DNA of 64,000 nucleotides from Protonemura montana. Its lineage: Eukaryota > Arthropoda > Insecta > Plecoptera > Nemouridae. The notes beneath the pieces are model-generated. The model did no database searches and was not told where the DNA came from. It saw only the letters and a program-made list of their open reading frames with translations. The position numbers and the translations under genes were made by a program. The stretch is taken from the NCBI GenBank assembly GCA_947568835.1, contig OX387602.1:3318570-3382569 (forward strand), read 5' to 3'. Shown one piece after another: positions 14,171-26,587 of the stretch (positions are counted from its first letter, which is position 1; each line of letters starts with the position of its first letter).

Positions 14171-17039
14171 TGCTGCCGCCGCCTCGACTATCTGTCTGCC
14201 AACAACGCGACCTCTAATACTGTATTCAACTTGTATGCTTGATTGCCTCGGCTATTGCGGGGCGCGCGGTCTGCTCCGGGATCGCCGTCCTCGCCGCGCA
14301 AATTGGATATTTCGCCACGAGTGGGGAGAAAATGGCCTGTATGGAAAAACAAAAAAACGAAAAGCTATCTTTTGTAGAGAAACGGTTCTCTCCGCGTGGC
14401 GTCAGCGTGGAAAAGCTTCATTTGTTTTTTAAACCTTGTCGAGACTGTAATCTTGTGACCATCCTTCTCTGCCAGGATGATGGAAGGCTCGCCGTTTTCT
14501 CTGCCAGGTCATTACATGTTTTTAGGGGCCCTTTACGGTGCCCCAAAACGTCCTTAGCATATTCCGGCTGGCTACCGCATTACGGTAGTATATGTAGCAC
14601 GCTATTTTTCATTTCATAATACCGGCCTGTTATTTAATGATTTATATAGCAGGTCCGTTACCAAAACCGAAGCAATTTAAATTTACGCCTAATATGAATA
14701 TAAATTTTATGCATTTATGCAATCATTTTCAATAGGATTTCTCTTCAATTCATCCAGTGGAAGTAACGATCTCCATGCATTTGTCTCCTTTGTTATATTT
14801 ATACGATTTAATTGATTTGCCTTCATTTAATTTGCAATTAAAGTGGTGTACAAACAGACAACCCAGCTCGTTTCCACCATGGGGCTCACCTTATATCTCC
14901 GCATGGACTGGCTTGCCATTCCGTCAACAGCAACAGCAGTAAATTCGCCCATCAAAATACCGCAACATGGGTTATTAGAATTGTAATAACAACTAGTATG
15001 AATGTTGGGGAAGCCATTGTACGCTAGCTGGGAGGTTTTCCATGGAGCAGGCCAATGGTGGCGTACCAGCCATGGCTTACGCTGGTGGCCGGCCGTCCTG
15101 TCTGCGATAAATACCATGTCTGTGTTGACGCTTAATACCTTGTCTACCAGGCACAACAACTCGGTGCTGTTATCGTTTCTCAACGCTGTAGTAATTATTT
15201 GAGTGAAGCGGTAATACTTTAATTCGGGGTGGCAGACTTGCTAAAATATGGTGCAATAAAGCTAGAGATGAAAAGCGGATGTGGTTTGGTTGCTTTGTGC
15301 GAAACGGCTTAAAAGAAGGTTATATCGAGTGTAATTTGTTTCAATGATGGATATATTGATTTTTTTTTCTGACAATTCGATCTCCATGACTGAGTTATTT
15401 CTTGCTTAATTTTAGGTGAAGCGTGTAAGCACTTTTATTTTGCTCGCAATGACGCCGGGAAGCGTTCATTTGTACAAACATTCGTTTTCGATTAATCAAA
15501 CATCATGTCATTAGCATTCAGTAATCACTTACGAGCAGCCAGTGTTTCGCCTGACACGTGACACATCATCACGCATGCCAGCACTAATTCTATGAATATG
15601 CATAATTAATAACTAACGCTGGGAGCGAGCGGAACCTAGAGCAGCTCCACTAGCGGATTTGCGAAACCGAAGCGGGGCCCGACGTGTAATCCACGACCCC
15701 GTTTGGAGTCTGTCGTCGTTTTCGTTGCTTTACAGATCACTTGAAGAAAAAGTGGGAAATATTAGCGCAAAAGATTGTAATTTTCATGACAATGCAACGC
15801 AAATAGTAAACTTTGTCAAGTGAAATTGGATTTTTTAAGAGCTCATAATGGTCTTGAAGAAAATAAAAAATGTGTCAACGTGAAAAGATAGTTGGGACAG
15901 TTGTGCCGTTCGTTGCCTGGGCCTGGATTCGAGAGGGTGATGTTGCAGGATTCTTGTGTTACCCACTGTAAGTAGTTACATTTCCCCGAGATGTTCCCAA
16001 TGCACCTCTCGCCTTGTTGTGCACTGGTTGAGTTAGACGTGATGGAACCGCTAACTATTGTTGTGTGGTCGCTTTTCCTGAGGGGCATCGCATAAATATC
16101 CCGGTGCTCGCCGAGCAAGCGTGGGCCCGCGCGCGCGCTTTTCCACTTTCGAGGGCCCCTCTCTTCATTGTTACTGCTGGGAACAATTAATAACAAAGTG
16201 AACCACTTTATGGTTTGTTAGTACTATGCGAGTATTCAAGTATTCCCTCGCCAACGTGCATATATAAAATGCATACATATGCTCTGCGGTGCAAACTCTT
16301 CGCCTGATTCGGAGATACTACTACATACACACAACCTGAACCCGTCACATGCGACTTTTCTGATTTTTTAATGTTTCTCAGGCTACATCGACCAACCAGA
16401 ACCGGCAATTTTTTATTAAAAATCACACGCGAGGTGTGTTTCGGTTTCCAATAAAGCCCCTTACAGAGTTTCCTTCGGTTATACCTTCAACCCCTGTCTA
16501 TAATGTTCTTCGTTCTTTACGGTATTATTAATAAAAATGTTTGCCTGTGAGTGCCTTTCACATTGCATGTCAAGGCCCCGGCAATTGGTCCCTGCTGACC
16601 GGCGCTACCCATCGCAACTGCCACTGCATTCAATGTTAATTCACTCGTTGGTTGCACGCAGCAGAACGACGTGGAGGAGTCAGCAGGAGGGGTTGCACCC
16701 GGCTTCGGGTGACCAACTCCATGTAGCCAGCCAACAACTTCAATTAATTAGAAGCGAGACTGCAATATTAATTCCACGTGGCCCCATGGAGCGTGCGAGT
16801 TTCCCGACTGAAGCACCGATTAGTTGACACCTTACATGAATAATCTTTTCGAGACGTTTTCTGAAAACGAATGAAAACTTGATCATATAGCTTAATTTGG
16901 AAACAATTTTAATTGGTTCGCTTATCTAATAGCATTTTGGGACACTAATTCAACTAATAGCACTTGTGATAGCATTTCTTAATTAAATATGATGCTCGTT
17001 ATGAATGAGAAAGTTCTGATCGACTCGAGCGATGCTTGA

Positions 17040-17050
17040 GTGGAGGCGCC
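17040..17050 (+). promoter_or_regulatory. GTGGAGGCGCC, one-mismatch relative of the recurring motif
   Basis: Differs from GTGGAGGTGCC only at position 8 (C for T). The same variant recurs at 49997. Confidence 0.3.
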
Positions 17051-18310
17051 GTGATGGAACCCGGAACGGATCGATTCGACACGCTTGCAAGGCAAACATC
17101 TATTTGTCATTTGGAGATCCAAGGAAATACAAATCGCATTTCATTGTTCGAGAATCTTCGAGCTATCTTCATCGACAGTGTTTAAAATAATTGCAAGACT
17201 GGATTGTCATTCAAAGAAGATGAAAGGGAAATATATTATATAATTCATTGCGAAACATATATTTGCGCTATGCTTGAAAGTACTACGCCTGAATGACCTG
17301 CAGATAATCTGCTTGGAAATCCAGCTCTTGCCGCGATTCTGATTACTTGTAGATATGATCCCATGAGTAATGCATTCCTATTGTGCTACCGCCGCCGTCG
17401 CCACCGCCGTTTACCAAAATCACGCACTTGCGTGCGATCGCGCAGCGTGCGTGACGCCGCCGACGCCGACGCGCGCTGTTTTCAAATTAAGGAAATATAT
17501 TATCTCCCCTGTAAATCGCGTATTCGAATGTAGTGTTGAATGTGTATTTATACACTGCTCGTAATCAGCTTGTTTCATCAGTATTCTCTTAATTATTTAT
17601 ATCGCCATATGACTCGCTGCATTCACCGTACAGTATGGCGTTAAGAAAAGTAATTAACAGGTTTTTATCCAAATTGACAGGGGTGCCATTTGTTATGAAC
17701 ATTTACGTGTCGGCATTTTTGACATGCCGATGCTCTAAATGCCACTTAAGTTGCTTTTAGCTTTGATTTGATCACAAAATGTCTTTCCCATTATGTTTTA
17801 CAAGACAGACATTCTGTCGTTCTTAATTTCCAAGTCGCTGTTCTGCCACATCTAACCAGTCTTGCTGTCTAAGAAGTTTGAGCTATTGAGTATTTAATGC
17901 CATAATGTGCACCAAAGTGAACTTACACGAGGTGCCTTTCACAGAGCCTAATTGGAAATGCCTGAGCTGCCTGCACCTCTTCGCAAGGAAAGGGTGCTGT
18001 ACTCTCGTTCCCTCTTCCGCACTCTGCCAGAAAATGTTGTCTGGATTCCATTTTGATCAGGGCTCCAGACCATATATAATATGTCTAACATTTTATTACC
18101 CTATATTCTTACATTCTAAACCGACAAGGAACTTGCGTGATTCCAAACTGACAGCAAAAGTGAAAACTGCGGCCACCGATTGCTATTCAAGAACAGCTCT
18201 CATGGAAAAACAATGTCTTCTTTTGAATGTATGCAATTTCTTGCTCCATTTGCGAGCTAGGCAACATATAAATCAGAATGGCGTTTTGTCTTATCTCCCC
18301 TGGTCGCTCT

Positions 18311-18342
18311 CTATGTCTGTCTATGTGTGTATGTGTGTGTGC
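18311..18342. repeat. TG-rich microsatellite
   Basis: TATGTCTG and TGTGTG units, imperfect, in the 21.5 kb intron. Confidence 0.8.
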
Positions 18343-21300
18343 ACTACTGCAATGAGCGATGGGTCCGAGCGAAGTATTCGCTCGTTCTGAATCGCTCCGC
18401 CGGCCACGGGGGCGCATGAGCCACATTATTCCCTCGGAAATTTATTGTTCCTCAGCACGCGAAGCGTCTTTATGTAATATGCCTTCCTATAGCGAAGCAT
18501 GCCGGCATTCGAGTAATTAAGGGCCCAGGGGGTCAGTCAATACTGTCAGGACCTCTCAAGTTGAAAGCATAAGACGTGGGCAGAGTCGTCGGGTTTACAA
18601 CTAAGGACATAAAACTAATGATATCAAAACTTTGTGTGTTTGCTCGTCACGAGTTGAGTGAACGAAGGAATTTAGTGCGCTCCGGCCTGGCCCGACATGC
18701 GGCAACATTCTCCTAAACACATAGCAAACCCCGGGCATCACACTCGACTAGCAGCCGTCCTAATCAGTTGACGCATTTCGCGCCCGTCGTGCTCGTTGCG
18801 ACGCTGGTGCTGCCGCTGCTGCTGCCATCGCATTCCTGGACATGCTAATTAAATGTATTCGCGTGTTTATTCAAATCTCCCGCGCGGACGTAACTGACAG
18901 TGTGATATTTACAAAATTGCATTGCAACTCCTACAGTTTCGGCTTGGTGTGCTTATAGCTCGTTGGTCTCGATTTTACGCGCGAATAATTAGCTATTGCA
19001 ATACAGTTCAGACGTGGGACTGGGCATGTGGTATTGAAAATAAAACAATGCGGTTTCTGTCGAAAAGGATCAAGTTCCGTATGGTCTCGTTGCAGGGGGT
19101 TGTACCGACAGTACCTCGTGTCACTGTCAAGCTTTGTCGACGGATGGTTCGGATGGTGCAATGCATTTGCTTCACTTTGTTTATGTTTATCGCAATAAGA
19201 GTAACGTGCTCTCACCGATTCCTCGTCGCATCTTGCACCAGCTGTCATCATCCCGCCCGCAATGACGAAGCTCGCGAGTCTAGGAACGAACTTCATTAAT
19301 TACTTTTAATAACTATGTGTTTGCGCTTAATAAAACAATACTTGTCTTGCCTCGATGGAGACGTTGATAACGCAGCGATTAGCTATAATTATATACAGCG
19401 TTAAATTAAGAAACCACACTGCAATTAAAATCGTTGTTAAAAATGCAAAACGTCCCATTAAAAAATGCTATCTCCCAATCGCTGGTTAGTACGATGAAAA
19501 ATGTCACGGTTGCTTGGTGTACAAGCACCGCCAACTTCAAAAAGTCTGTTATGCATCCAATCCAAAGTTGGATTGTTTCATGCTTTTAGTAAAACTCGAG
19601 TGGAAGGGAAAAAGTTATAATTGACTCTGTAGAATACGATTTTATTTTAAAATTGTTAGCTCGGGAGACGTCAAAGCAAATCAGCATCAGTCTGAATGGT
19701 GACGTCAATCTGTGCAAGCCTACGTCGCCGACCAGAAGGTCCCTTGCAGTCCATCCGCGCGGAAACTCGTTTATCGGCTGGGCTGCTCGAACGCGATCCA
19801 TGACGATCTACCTCAAAGCTCAGCGGCGGCAGCTACATAATCAAATCCCACATTGTTTTGCAATTCACGAATCGCATAACGCCGACCCCGTAGTTCTGTT
19901 TCGGCACATGCGGACGAGACGTTTTTCAAGCGGGTCACCGTTACTACCCGGCGTGTGTTTAATAATCATAAGAGTTAAATTGCACCGAGGTAATATCGCG
20001 GTCTTGTAGTAATTTGACGGACTTCAATTTCGTCCTGCAGGACTTCCTGGCGAAGGTAGCATAACCTGCTACACGGGGTGGTTGTGTGTGTGCTTAATTT
20101 CGTGTAACGTGCTATTTATATTGAGTTGGCATATTATGTTAAACTTTGCTTCGTTAGTGCTGTGCGCTATAAAGATGGAGCAATATCACGTGGAAGCGCA
20201 TCACGTTACTTCAAGTACTTGTTTTAATGTCCTGTGCAATCACAGTTGAAATCAAAAACATGTGTCCTTCCGTACTGAAAATAGAACAAAAGCAAACGAG
20301 CTTGCTGTAAGTTCGGAACGTAAAGGCACAGAAAAAACGGAGCAAGGTTTCTTTGAAAACAGCTTTTATCCTGTGCATGGTATAATCATTTTTAATATTC
20401 TCAAAATTGTTCTGACGTACAACAACTAAAAGAATATAAAAGTGTAATGTAACTAGAGTCGAGTTGAGTGCTGCACAATGTTGCAGGTTAGAAAAACAAA
20501 GCAAGCAAACCCCCGTCTAACAAATACCGCGACTCATAGCTGTACCGAACGACAGCGATTTTACCACAACAACTTTGATGAAACCCAATTGGGTCGTGTC
20601 TGCATAATTCCACTGGTCATCTGAGCTCGCCACGTGGATTATTACGGGTCGGATCTGCATTTGAAAAGTCCGCGTTCATCCATCAGGGGCGCTCACCGCT
20701 TTTCTCTGCACGAGCTGACCGCTTTTTGTCGGTCAAATTGTTAACGACAAGCCAAAACAGAGGGCGCACGAGGTTATCAATCATCAGGGCGCCAAAAACA
20801 AATGCTAATTTAATGGCAGCCTGTTTTTGACTTGCAAACTTCAGCGCTTCATTGATTGTTTGTTCGGGAGGTGTGATATCAACGCGCTCCAGGGTGTAAC
20901 ACGCGTGGAAGGGGACATGGGGGAGAGGGAGGCGATTCGAATCAAGGGATGCTGCCGAGTGAATCTCGGCCCAGGAAATGAGTTCGCCGGGCTGCTCGCT
21001 GCTCGTCTAGGTAGAGGCGCCGGTCTCGCGTCGATCCAGAAATTGCTGGAATATGAACGAGATGGATGTAACGCGTTCGAAGGGGCCGCACCTAATAGTG
21101 TTTACTTGCTGGGATGATTGCAATTAAACGGCGTCAGGAAATCGTTTCGACGTGCTTCAGGGACGATGCGATTAGCGAGTTCCTCCTCGCGCGTCGTCCT
21201 GAGCCGTGCACCGACGGCAGGAAATTATTTCTTATACCTTAATCGACAATCTACGTCAACTCATAATTCCTCACATTCTCTCCAATAATTTCAATCTGAT

Positions 21301-22372
21301 TTTGAAACTAATTACAAGTTACGAGTTAGTGCTTTCTGCATTTATCTTCGCTCTCGTATTTATATGCCGGGCGCCGGTCATAAAATATGTATTGCAGATT
21401 TAATTCAGCTTCGCGAAATGTTTAGCCGGTTGGCGAACTTCGATTCCAGAGTTGTGTGAGCACCCCAGTAATACGTATTACCGCCTACCGATCGTTAACC
21501 ACAGCGGCTGCGAAATTCTGTTCTATTCAAGTATAGGCCTGGATGGCATTTTGGTGTTCCTATACCTACCCAACGAGAACCTACGCGGTAGAAATGGTGC
21601 CGTATATTCTCGTACACTGTGCAATTATTATTATCGAAAAGAGTCCGCTACCACACGCTTGACATTTTGAACAGCGGGAAACCGGTGGCATTTGGTGTCG
21701 CAGAAGGTCAGACGGGGTAAATTTATTTTAATTTTCTAATGGAAATGCCTTTGCACTTGCTTCGCAAAATGTGATAAGCTAAAAGTTATTTTTAATTGAA
21801 CACGCGCCCAATCGTAATCGTGTCCAATATCATTCGTAGGAAGAAAGTGACTCTATTCCCTCGGATAATTTGTCTCTACAAAAGTTTCATTTGAAAGTTG
21901 GATCGAATATTACTTTTCGACGCACGGGGCTCGGCGACTACTCGGCCATGTCTACTATGTCCTGATGAGACGCCAATGTCGATTTGCTTAACGCTCTGTC
22001 AACCTGCATTTAACTGGAAAACATCTGCATCACAAGAGAAGGAAAGTCACGCGTCAGTCAGGGTTTACAGGATCTTCGAGCTTGTGGATAAAAGTTGTAG
22101 GTCCCCATTGCGCCATCATAACCTAACTACTGACTCTCACTTGGTAGCGGTTGTAAATTATTGCAGACTGGACCGCACCACTCAACGGTCAATATTTTTG
22201 GCAATGACATTGCAAAGAGGAGAATTGGTCTAGTTCCAAAATTGTGTGTGTCGGGGTGCAGATGGCGTGGTTGTATTCGGTGTGTGGGCGGAGGTGACAG
22301 TCAAAATCCCCGTGTGTCCGGGGACCAGCAAGCGCGGGACGCTGGGATTGCCCCCACAGCTGAGACGATGCC

Positions 22373-22387
22373 GACGCCGACGCCGAC
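22373..22387 (+). repeat. GACGCC repeat, 2.5 units
   Basis: Perfect 6-base tandem repeat preceded by a degenerate unit (GATGCC). It belongs to the dispersed GACGCC set. Confidence 0.7.
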
Positions 22388-23642
22388 ATGAAGGATTAGC
22401 ACATGCGAAGAATCTTGCTAGCCTGTGCGGTTAAGTCGGAGTAACGCGCACGCGTCTTGCTTGCCCCGAGAAAGAGGAGCCGGACGCCGAGCAGAGTGGA
22501 TAGTTCCAAGAAGCGATGTCGTTGTTGCAGGGTGGATCTAGTTTGCTAGGATTTACTTTTATATACACTCTTCAGCTCCATCGCGAGTGAAATCCATGGA
22601 GAACCGTATTCTTGGATTCAGCTGGCTTAGGTCGAGGGAACGACGCAGAACTGCTGGCTGCTGTTACTTTTCCATTTTGGAGAGCGAAACATCCGCGCTT
22701 GAATACTGCTTTATTTAGGCGGCGTAGTTATTTTTTAGTTTGCGAAACAATTCACTGTTGAATGTTATGCTTTGGTCGTGAAACAAACTCTTTAATCGGC
22801 TTAGAGGATTACAATGGCAGATTGTCAAAAGTTGGGGCTAGTTCGGTTTAGGATGCAGTTTTCTCTGCAGCGAGGGGACCGCCGTTCGCGCGCTTCCAGC
22901 TGATCAATTCCGTCTCAGACCATTTATCAATTGTCGCAGACTGTCGCAGAAAGTGTAGAATAAAATTCCTTGTCCCTCTTCTTACCCATTTTTTTTTTAT
23001 TCCTGTGTGATCAATTGCACGCGACTTGACATTTTGTCCACATTGTGAAGGTTTTATGGTGTCTATAAACAAATCCATTCGTAATGAAATTCCACATCAT
23101 TTTACTCAGCCTCGTTTCATTTTTAATATCGTTTCCTTGATGTCGGCTGCCGGGCAGAATTCCGGTTCTACCTCAGATAAATTTTTTACACAATTTCATT
23201 GCAAATAGGATCTGTGTATGGACATTCACATTGCATCTCCGCCAAACCGAGCTCGAGCAACCCCTGTGAGAATCACAAATCATTCAAAGAATATAAAAAA
23301 AAAAAAGTTCTGCTCGAGAAAACGACAGATCCATTCATCTCCAGGGGCTTGCTGCATGATTTGCCGGCGATGTTGTGGTCTGTTTCTGTTTTGAAGAGTA
23401 AATATTGTCAAATAGAACAATGTTGCTGACTTAGTGTAGCTTAGCTGCAGTAGAAAAACGTGTAGAGTTAAAGTGTAGAACAGTAGCAGCTTGAGACCAA
23501 CATGCACTCGCATACGATGAGGGAAGGGATTGCCTTTGAAGAGTGGTTCTCTTTCAGCCGTCGAGAATCAACCGGAGAGCTGGTGGTCGACAACAGCGCC
23601 CGTATGTTTACGTCAAGGTAGGTGTCCCCATGCTCCGCCGCT

Positions 23643-23708
23643 CCACACCACCACCACTACCACCACCACCACCACCACCACCACTACCACCACCACAGTA
23701 CCACCACC
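23643..23708. repeat. CCA trinucleotide microsatellite
   Basis: About 66 bases of CCA with occasional CTA and GTA interruptions. It creates Thr- or Pro-rich open frames (for example from 23530) that are artefacts of the repeat. It lies 330 bases upstream of the 24041 exon. Confidence 0.95.
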
Positions 23709-24040
23709 TAGCCACGTCGCTCGCGCTCGCTCGCTGCACCTAGATCTCATCGCTCCTTGTACATAGCGGTCCACTGCAGGTGGAGTTGCAGTCCGCGAAC
23801 TAATCTTAGCCAGCCAGACACCACGTAAAGCTCTCTCATCTCATGACTATAGGTGCTACGCAGGGGCTGTGTGCCTGTCGTAGCTACCTGTGTTTCTAGA
23901 ACACACCCTCACTTATCGTAATACTATAATTAGTATTCTAGAATTTCGTTTTAATGACTGACTTCTTGTTTTCTTAGCGTGTTTGCTATAAGAGTAGCTT
24001 TTTCTTGTTAGTAATGTTTTATATTTATGTTATCTTATAG

Positions 24041-24125
24041 GGGCTTCGGGTTTATCACCTTCGCCGACCCGGCTAGCGTAGATAAGGTTTTAGCTCAACC
24101 CGCTCACGAGCTAGACGGTAAAAAG
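24041..24125 (+). CDS. Rbp6: Rbp6 coding exon: RRM1 RNP1 to helix 2
   Basis: This 85-nt exon completes the split Arg codon and then encodes [20 protein letters not shown] and AHELDGKK. Joined to the previous exon it forms RGFGFITF, a canonical RNP1 octamer ([RK]-G-[FY]-[GA]-[FY]-[ILV]-x-[FY]) whose aromatic residues stack on RNA bases. [12 protein letters not shown] is helix 2 and HELDGKK leads into strand 4. The acceptor ATCTTATAG|GG is ordinary. The donor AAAAG|GTACCG is weak: it has C at +4 and +5, so base-pairing with U1 snRNA is limited to the first intron bases. Reading on into the intron meets TAG as the third codon (24132-24134). Exit phase is 0. The residues match Musashi/Rbp6 RRM1 closely; [10 protein letters not shown] is as in vertebrate MSI2. 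Confidence 0.97.
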
Positions 24126-24280
24126 GTACCGTAGACATTTATTCATTCCTATAGTCTATGAAAGAAAACGAGTCAAAAACGGAGAATTATTAATTTGATG
24201 GTGACAACTGTAAAAAATGGCAAAATAACTTGAGATAAACGTGGAAATTATTATTTGACAAATCATATTTTGTTTGCTAG

Positions 24281-24326
24281 ACAGCATTTGGGTGTCTGGA
24301 TGTCGTGATGGAGCTTACAGCGGCAG
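24281..24326 (+). other. Candidate frameshifting cassette (poison) exon
   Basis: A TTTTGTTTGCTAG acceptor precedes 46 nt that end in the perfect donor CAG|GTAAGT. Entered in phase 0 it reads TAFGCLDVVMELTAA with no stop, but its length (3n+1) shifts the next exon, which then meets TAG at 33134-33136. If the downstream AG at 24283-24284 is used instead, the exon is 42 nt and contains TGA at 24306-24308. Both versions therefore truncate the protein near the end of RRM1, leaving no RRM2, and would be expected to trigger nonsense-mediated decay. I see no similarity to known coding sequence. The splice signals and position are seen directly; use as an exon is inferred. Confidence 0.35.
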
Positions 24327-24434
24327 GTAAGTTGGCTCGTTCGAGGCGACCAATCAGCGAGGCGGCCGAATGCGACCTTGTCCTTGAGAATTGCCGCCTT
24401 GATCGCTGATTGGCCCACGAGTTGGCTGCTGCCG
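24321..24434 (+). other. Long interrupted hairpin spanning the cassette-exon donor
   Basis: Four nested complementary blocks occur in order: CGGCAG (24321-24326) with CTGCCG (24429-24434), CTCGT (24336-24340) with ACGAG (24417-24421), CCAATCAGCGA (24350-24360) with TCGCTGATTGG (24403-24413), and GGCGGC (24361-24366) with GCCGCC (24393-24398). That is 28 base pairs, with a 4-nt bulge between the two inner blocks and a 26-nt apical loop. The last six bases of the candidate exon are in the outer stem and its GTAAGT lies in the adjoining internal loop. The block is GC-rich, unlike the A/T-rich sequence that follows it. It could be an RNA structure controlling splicing; the inner arms also contain opposed CCAAT and ATTGG words. 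Confidence 0.5.
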
Positions 24435-26565
24435 AGGCACGCTCATGTCCATGCGCGCATTTCAGTCACAAAAAACATAGTTCCTTTTGAACATTAACTA
24501 ACTAAAAAAACTAGTGAGACATTAGTGCATAATTTGCCTAACTCTTTTATCTGTGTTTTCCAGTTTATAGTTGTACACAAATTAATAATGCTGCATTTTT
24601 AGACTTATGATTAACATTAGAAGTCTAGGATTAGGTTATCTAACTTTAGGTAATTACTTACATTTAACGTAGAAAATACAGTATTATTCACTCAGATGAC
24701 TAACACATTATTTACAAGTTATATACAAAAATAATGACACCAACTCTCAAAAAAGGACTTACCAACCTCAATTAATGTAAATTAATATACATTTTTACTT
24801 GTGATACTTTGAGGTGGTAATTAAAAATACTGTAATTAAAAATCCTGTTTAGGTATTTTAGATATTTTTAATATTCCACGAGCGGAAGAGGTTGATCGTC
24901 GTCACTGGTTAATATTATCAGGATCTAGTCGCTAACTGCCTGAAGCGGTATACGTGAGTTACCGTAGAGTCGATGTGTTCTGATGAAATATTATTATACC
25001 ACCTAAACGCAAACTGTTCTGAATAATTTAACACCTCCAAGATTACCGAGGTTTTGCCTCTCGATCAACCTACCGATTAAATAATTATTCTGCGAGCCCC
25101 AACAAAGATATCGCGGTGAAAAACAGACTTTTCATTTCGTTATTTTAACGCAATGCTTTTTATTTGATATTGCTTGCTCACTCTTGTTAATATTCTAGCA
25201 CCGTGACGATTAGAAATAATTACAATGGAACTTGAACCAGCAGGTCTCTGTCACAATCGGCAAATGGCAAATGGCTCTATGCAAACCTTATTCGAAGTTC
25301 TTCAATTAAATCTCTCCCTATAAACCAGCTCTGGCATTACCTTGAAAGGTTTCTGGTGCCCTCCTACTTCTTATCTACACCTTACTGCTAGCTGCCTGTG
25401 GACAGGATTCCCTGTTTCTATGGTAATTCATCCCCAGTCGCGTCTTTGCGTTCGTCTGCACATTCATCTCGCGGTGAATACTGGAATTTGCGAGCGTTCC
25501 CGGGACAGAGAGCCTGCGACTAGCGCATGTGATAATATCACCCGCCCTAGCTCGCCCGTCAAAGAGTGCTCCCACCGTTTTATCTCCTGATATTGGACGC
25601 GACGCTTGCCGGCTGCCAAACTTCATATCCTCCGGTCGGTGTCCTCTAGTGAAGGTGTGCTTGTCATTCGATGGAAACATACGGCGTGAACGAATCTGCC
25701 AAACTACAAAATTGATCCCCTCGCGACCTTTGGATAGCCGTGCATATCCGTGATTCGAAAAGTTTTTCATTTATCTTTCCTTCGTTTTAAAAGCTTTCGC
25801 TTTAATTCTGTCATTGGCAACACTTTTCTATTTTCTATCGGTCTTCTTTGAAAGCGCCACTTAGAGTTCTCGGCCTCGTTAAGCACTGCCATTGTTTGAA
25901 CGGGGTAGGCAACCTACCGCTGAATTGACTGAGCAGCTCTCGTGGCTCTAGATGAATCAGCGCTACCTGCGCGGCGATCGGGGATCAGGGTAAACCCAGC
26001 TAAACGCAGCCAATTCGCTCCTCTCCGGGAATGAGTGGAAAACGGCTGGTGCTCGTCGTCGTCGTCTTCGTCGACTTCGTCCTAGTCGTTTTTATATCCG
26101 AACTCGTGCTGCTAACCAATTTCTCTCTCGCCCCGTATTCTTATTCGTTTTCCTCTTTCTTTAACTCTCTTCTTTGCTTTCCCAAAAGCCCCATCAACTT
26201 TATCGATAAATCCTTCGCTGGCTGACGGTCGTTTCCACGAACGTGGCACTAGGCCAATTGCGCCATCCCTACACCCGGAAAAATCTGTCCGTCATTTTCA
26301 CAAACCTCTTTTTTTCTGTGCGAGTGAAGAAACGAATTAGTTTGCGTATTTCCTTAAAAAAAAAAAAATCAGAACGGCGGCAAATGCAAAGGCTGGAATA
26401 ACGAGTCCTTGGGCTAGACTAAACACGGAAACAGAGGATAAACGGACAGCTGATTAGCAGAGACCAGCTGGAACTTACAGGGTGTTTGCCGGCCGTGAGT
26501 AGAGGAAGACCGACCCCGATGTCCGCACTCGTTAGTACCGTGGCGTAGTTGTTAGGGCTGGGGGA

Positions 26566-26587
26566 GGGGGGGGGGGGGGGGGGGGGG
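26566..26587. repeat. Poly-G run of 22
   Basis: Uninterrupted G run preceded by GGGGGA. It can form G-quadruplex structure and its length is error-prone in sequencing. Confidence 0.9.

Larger units (their letters stand above)
2519..24040 (+). other. 21.5 kb intron inside RRM1
   Basis: A phase 2 intron splits the RNP1 octamer of RRM1. It starts GTGAGG and ends TTATGTTATCTTATAG. It holds no recognisable gene, transposon ORF or tRNA. Visible content is simple repeats (CCG at 11931, a 17-C run at 14154, TG-rich at 18311, GACGCC at 12974 and 22373, CCA at 23643), one exact GTGGAGGTGCC motif (9327) and one variant (17040), and many AATTAAT-type homeodomain-like words. CG dinucleotides are common throughout. 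The longest open frames (185 codons at 13875, 161 codons at 17905) have low-complexity or unpatterned translations and are treated as chance. Confidence 0.85.

Noticed and set aside
13875-14432. 185-codon open frame, plus strand
   Set aside because: It runs through the 17-C homopolymer (a proline run) and ends in unpatterned sequence, so it is driven by composition.
17905-18390. 161-codon, Cys-rich open frame, plus strand
   Set aside because: Cysteines do not form a zinc-finger spacing, and the C-terminal end is translated from a TG microsatellite.
11371-20072. AGCATAACCTGCT present at both 11371 and about 20059
   Set aside because: Repeated 13-mers are expected many times in 64 kb, and the flanks do not align.
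20725-20745. Terminator-like TGACCG...CGGTCA stem with a T-rich loop
   Set aside because: Only six base pairs; common by chance, and bacterial terminator logic does not apply in an insect intron.
23530-23766. Thr-run and Pro-run open frames
   Set aside because: Produced entirely by the CCA microsatellite.
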